From assembly GCF_004348325.1 (NCBI RefSeq), contig NZ_SMKF01000013.1, positions 1-64,000 of the forward strand: 64,000 nt of DNA, given 5' to 3'. A model generated the notes under the pieces. It ran no database searches. It was not told where the DNA came from and was given only the letters and a program-made list of their open reading frames with translations. The translations under genes were made by a program, and so were the position numbers. This DNA comes from Micromonospora sp. KC213. GTDB lineage: Bacteria; Actinomycetota; Actinomycetes; Mycobacteriales; Micromonosporaceae. Below are positions 63,182 through 64,000 of the stretch, piece after piece. Position 1 is the first letter of the stretch. Each line of letters starts with the position of its first letter.

Positions 63182-63658
63182 TCACACCCGGGCCTGGGCG
63201 GGGTCGCGGCCGGCGGTGGCTCGAATGGTCCGGGGCCAGGTCCATGCGGCGCGCAGGATGAAGGCCAGGATCAGCAGCTCGAGTCCGATGGAGAGGCCGT
63301 AGAAGTAGAAGTAGGTCCAGGACTCGCCCTCCGCGTTGTACACCGAGACGGGAATGTAGAGCGTTGCCACGACGAGATTGGTGGCGCGGTTGACACGGGC
63401 GGGGAGCGTCGTGGAGAGCAGGATCATGAGGATCGGGATGGCTATGAGCGTGAGCGCAAGGGCGACAAAGGTTGGGCCGGTGTCGAACTCATGAACGACG
63501 CCGACCAGGATGTCGTTGATGAAGCCGGGCTTGTACAGGGCGAGGTAGTCGACGTAGATGTAGAGGAACATAAAGCTGGCCCAGGCTGCGGCGAGCTTCG
63601 CCTGAACCGGGATGTGCGCTTGCTGGAGCGCACCGGCTGATCTGTCGGTTCTGGTCAT
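63182..63658 (-). CDS. DUF6326-family membrane protein
   Basis: ATG 63658 follows AGGAG; GTG 63661 is adjacent. The 158-residue protein has four membrane helices (AAWASFMFLYIYVDYLALYKP, FVALALTLIAIPILMILL, LVVATLYIPVSVYN, YGLSIGLELLILAFIL). Function is not known. It lies divergent from the histidine kinase gene. Confidence 0.85.
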   Translation of the reverse strand: MTRTDRSAGALQQAHIPVQAKLAAAWASFMFLYIYVDYLALYKPGFINDILVGVVHEFDTGPTFVALALTLIAIPILMILLSTTLPARVNRATNLVVATLYIPVSVYNAEGESWTYFYFYGLSIGLELLILAFILRAAWTWPRTIRATAGRDPAQARV

Positions 63659-63850
63659 CACGTCTCCTGTGTGCTGGCGTCAGCCGGGTCGGCTCACTCG
63701 ATGTCTTAACCATGACCAGCGTTGACGGGCGCCACATCCGCTTGCGGGCTCGAGCGGTCCTGGCCGCAGGCGCGGGACATCCGCAGTACTTTCGGCTGAT
63801 CCGCCCGAGCGGCGGCCCCCTTACGTTGTCCGTGTCCGGGAGGGGGAAGC

Positions 63851-64000
63851 ATGCGTGCTGGGATTTTGGCTGAGCCTCGCCCCGCACGCCCGCCGGTGCG
63901 GGTCTGGCGGGACTGGGCGCTGTCCTCGGCTCTTGTCGCGATCTCGCTCGTCGAGGTACTGCTGCGCGACGACAGGGCGTGGGCGCCGCTGCTGGTCGGT
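63851..64000 (+). CDS. Sensor histidine kinase, 5' part (runs off the window)
   Basis: ATG 63851 follows GGGAGGGGG. The 50 visible residues (RVWRDWALSSALVAISLVEVLLRDDRAW) match the first membrane helix of NarL-partner sensor kinases with DUF7134-type entry domain. The kinase core would lie beyond 64000. Confidence 0.65.
   Translation, partial: MRAGILAEPRPARPPVRVWRDWALSSALVAISLVEVLLRDDRAWAPLLVG

Noticed and set aside
1-64000. tRNA genes and CRISPR arrays
   Set aside because: No cloverleaf with a T-loop consensus and no series of evenly spaced direct repeats was seen in a reading by eye; a tRNAscan and CRISPR search would settle it.

Overview
The window is very GC-rich DNA from an actinomycete, most likely a Micromonosporaceae member such as Micromonospora. 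That placement rests on codon use, frequent GTG/TTG starts, GTGA/ATGA gene overlaps and gene content (choice-of-anchor M surface proteins, SigE-family sigma factor, DUF6153 proteins, CSLREA beta-helix protein, LtrA, many IS5/IS110/IS3/Tn3 relics). It is an inference from reading; no database search was run. No tRNA, rRNA or CRISPR array was seen.

Left part (1-11.1 kb): a complete anchored-repeat ABC transporter locus. It has a DUF916-like membrane protein, an LPRTG wall protein, a ZnuA-like lipoprotein with the wall repeat inserted between its lobes, a membrane-anchored repeat protein, an ATPase and a permease, all overlapping or tightly packed. After a structured 0.5 kb gap come two more secreted single-repeat proteins. 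A convergent permease/TIGR03943 pair (the second gene frameshifted) follows on the other strand. The shared His motifs and metal-type binding protein suggest zinc or manganese handling at the cell surface.

11.7-26 kb: a copper/heavy-metal region in two blocks, each headed by a near-identical 17-bp CsoR-type operator: a His-rich CopB-like ATPase at 11.7 kb, and copZ, a His-rich secreted protein and copA at 22.5-26.0 kb. Between them lie a BNR-repeat protein, DUF2752, DUF6153 and DUF305 proteins, a BlaI/M56 pair, a decaying C39 peptidase, a graveyard of gene tails (including a copA tail), and a TrmB/LuxR-type regulator translationally coupled to a tiny upstream ORF and divergent from a DHA2-type exporter.

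26-39 kb: a minus-strand MFS exporter plus cysteine-synthase-like enzyme, a second DUF6153 protein, then a mobile-DNA scrapyard (integrase, IS3, IS5, IS110 and purH-like relics) holding a frameshifted lectin-like propeller gene, an LtrA gene, and a compact 2.0 kb unit (DUF418 membrane protein divergent from TetR) bounded by 31-bp perfect inverted repeats.

39-47.4 kb: a six-gene minus-strand operon, lacI - sugar-binding lipoprotein - two permeases - YicI-type GH31 - GH1, with a palindromic operator upstream of lacI. It imports and hydrolyses oligosaccharides, possibly xylose-containing ones.

47.4-64 kb: IS110 and Tn3/KfrA-like relics, a SUMF1-fold protein, two very small genes, a CSLREA beta-helix protein, a sigma factor / membrane protein / S8 peptidase cluster, a broken SUKH-4 immunity gene, an HD-domain protein, a leucine-rich-repeat-variant protein, MMPL and histidine-kinase relics, a DUF6326 membrane protein and the start of a histidine kinase that leaves the window.
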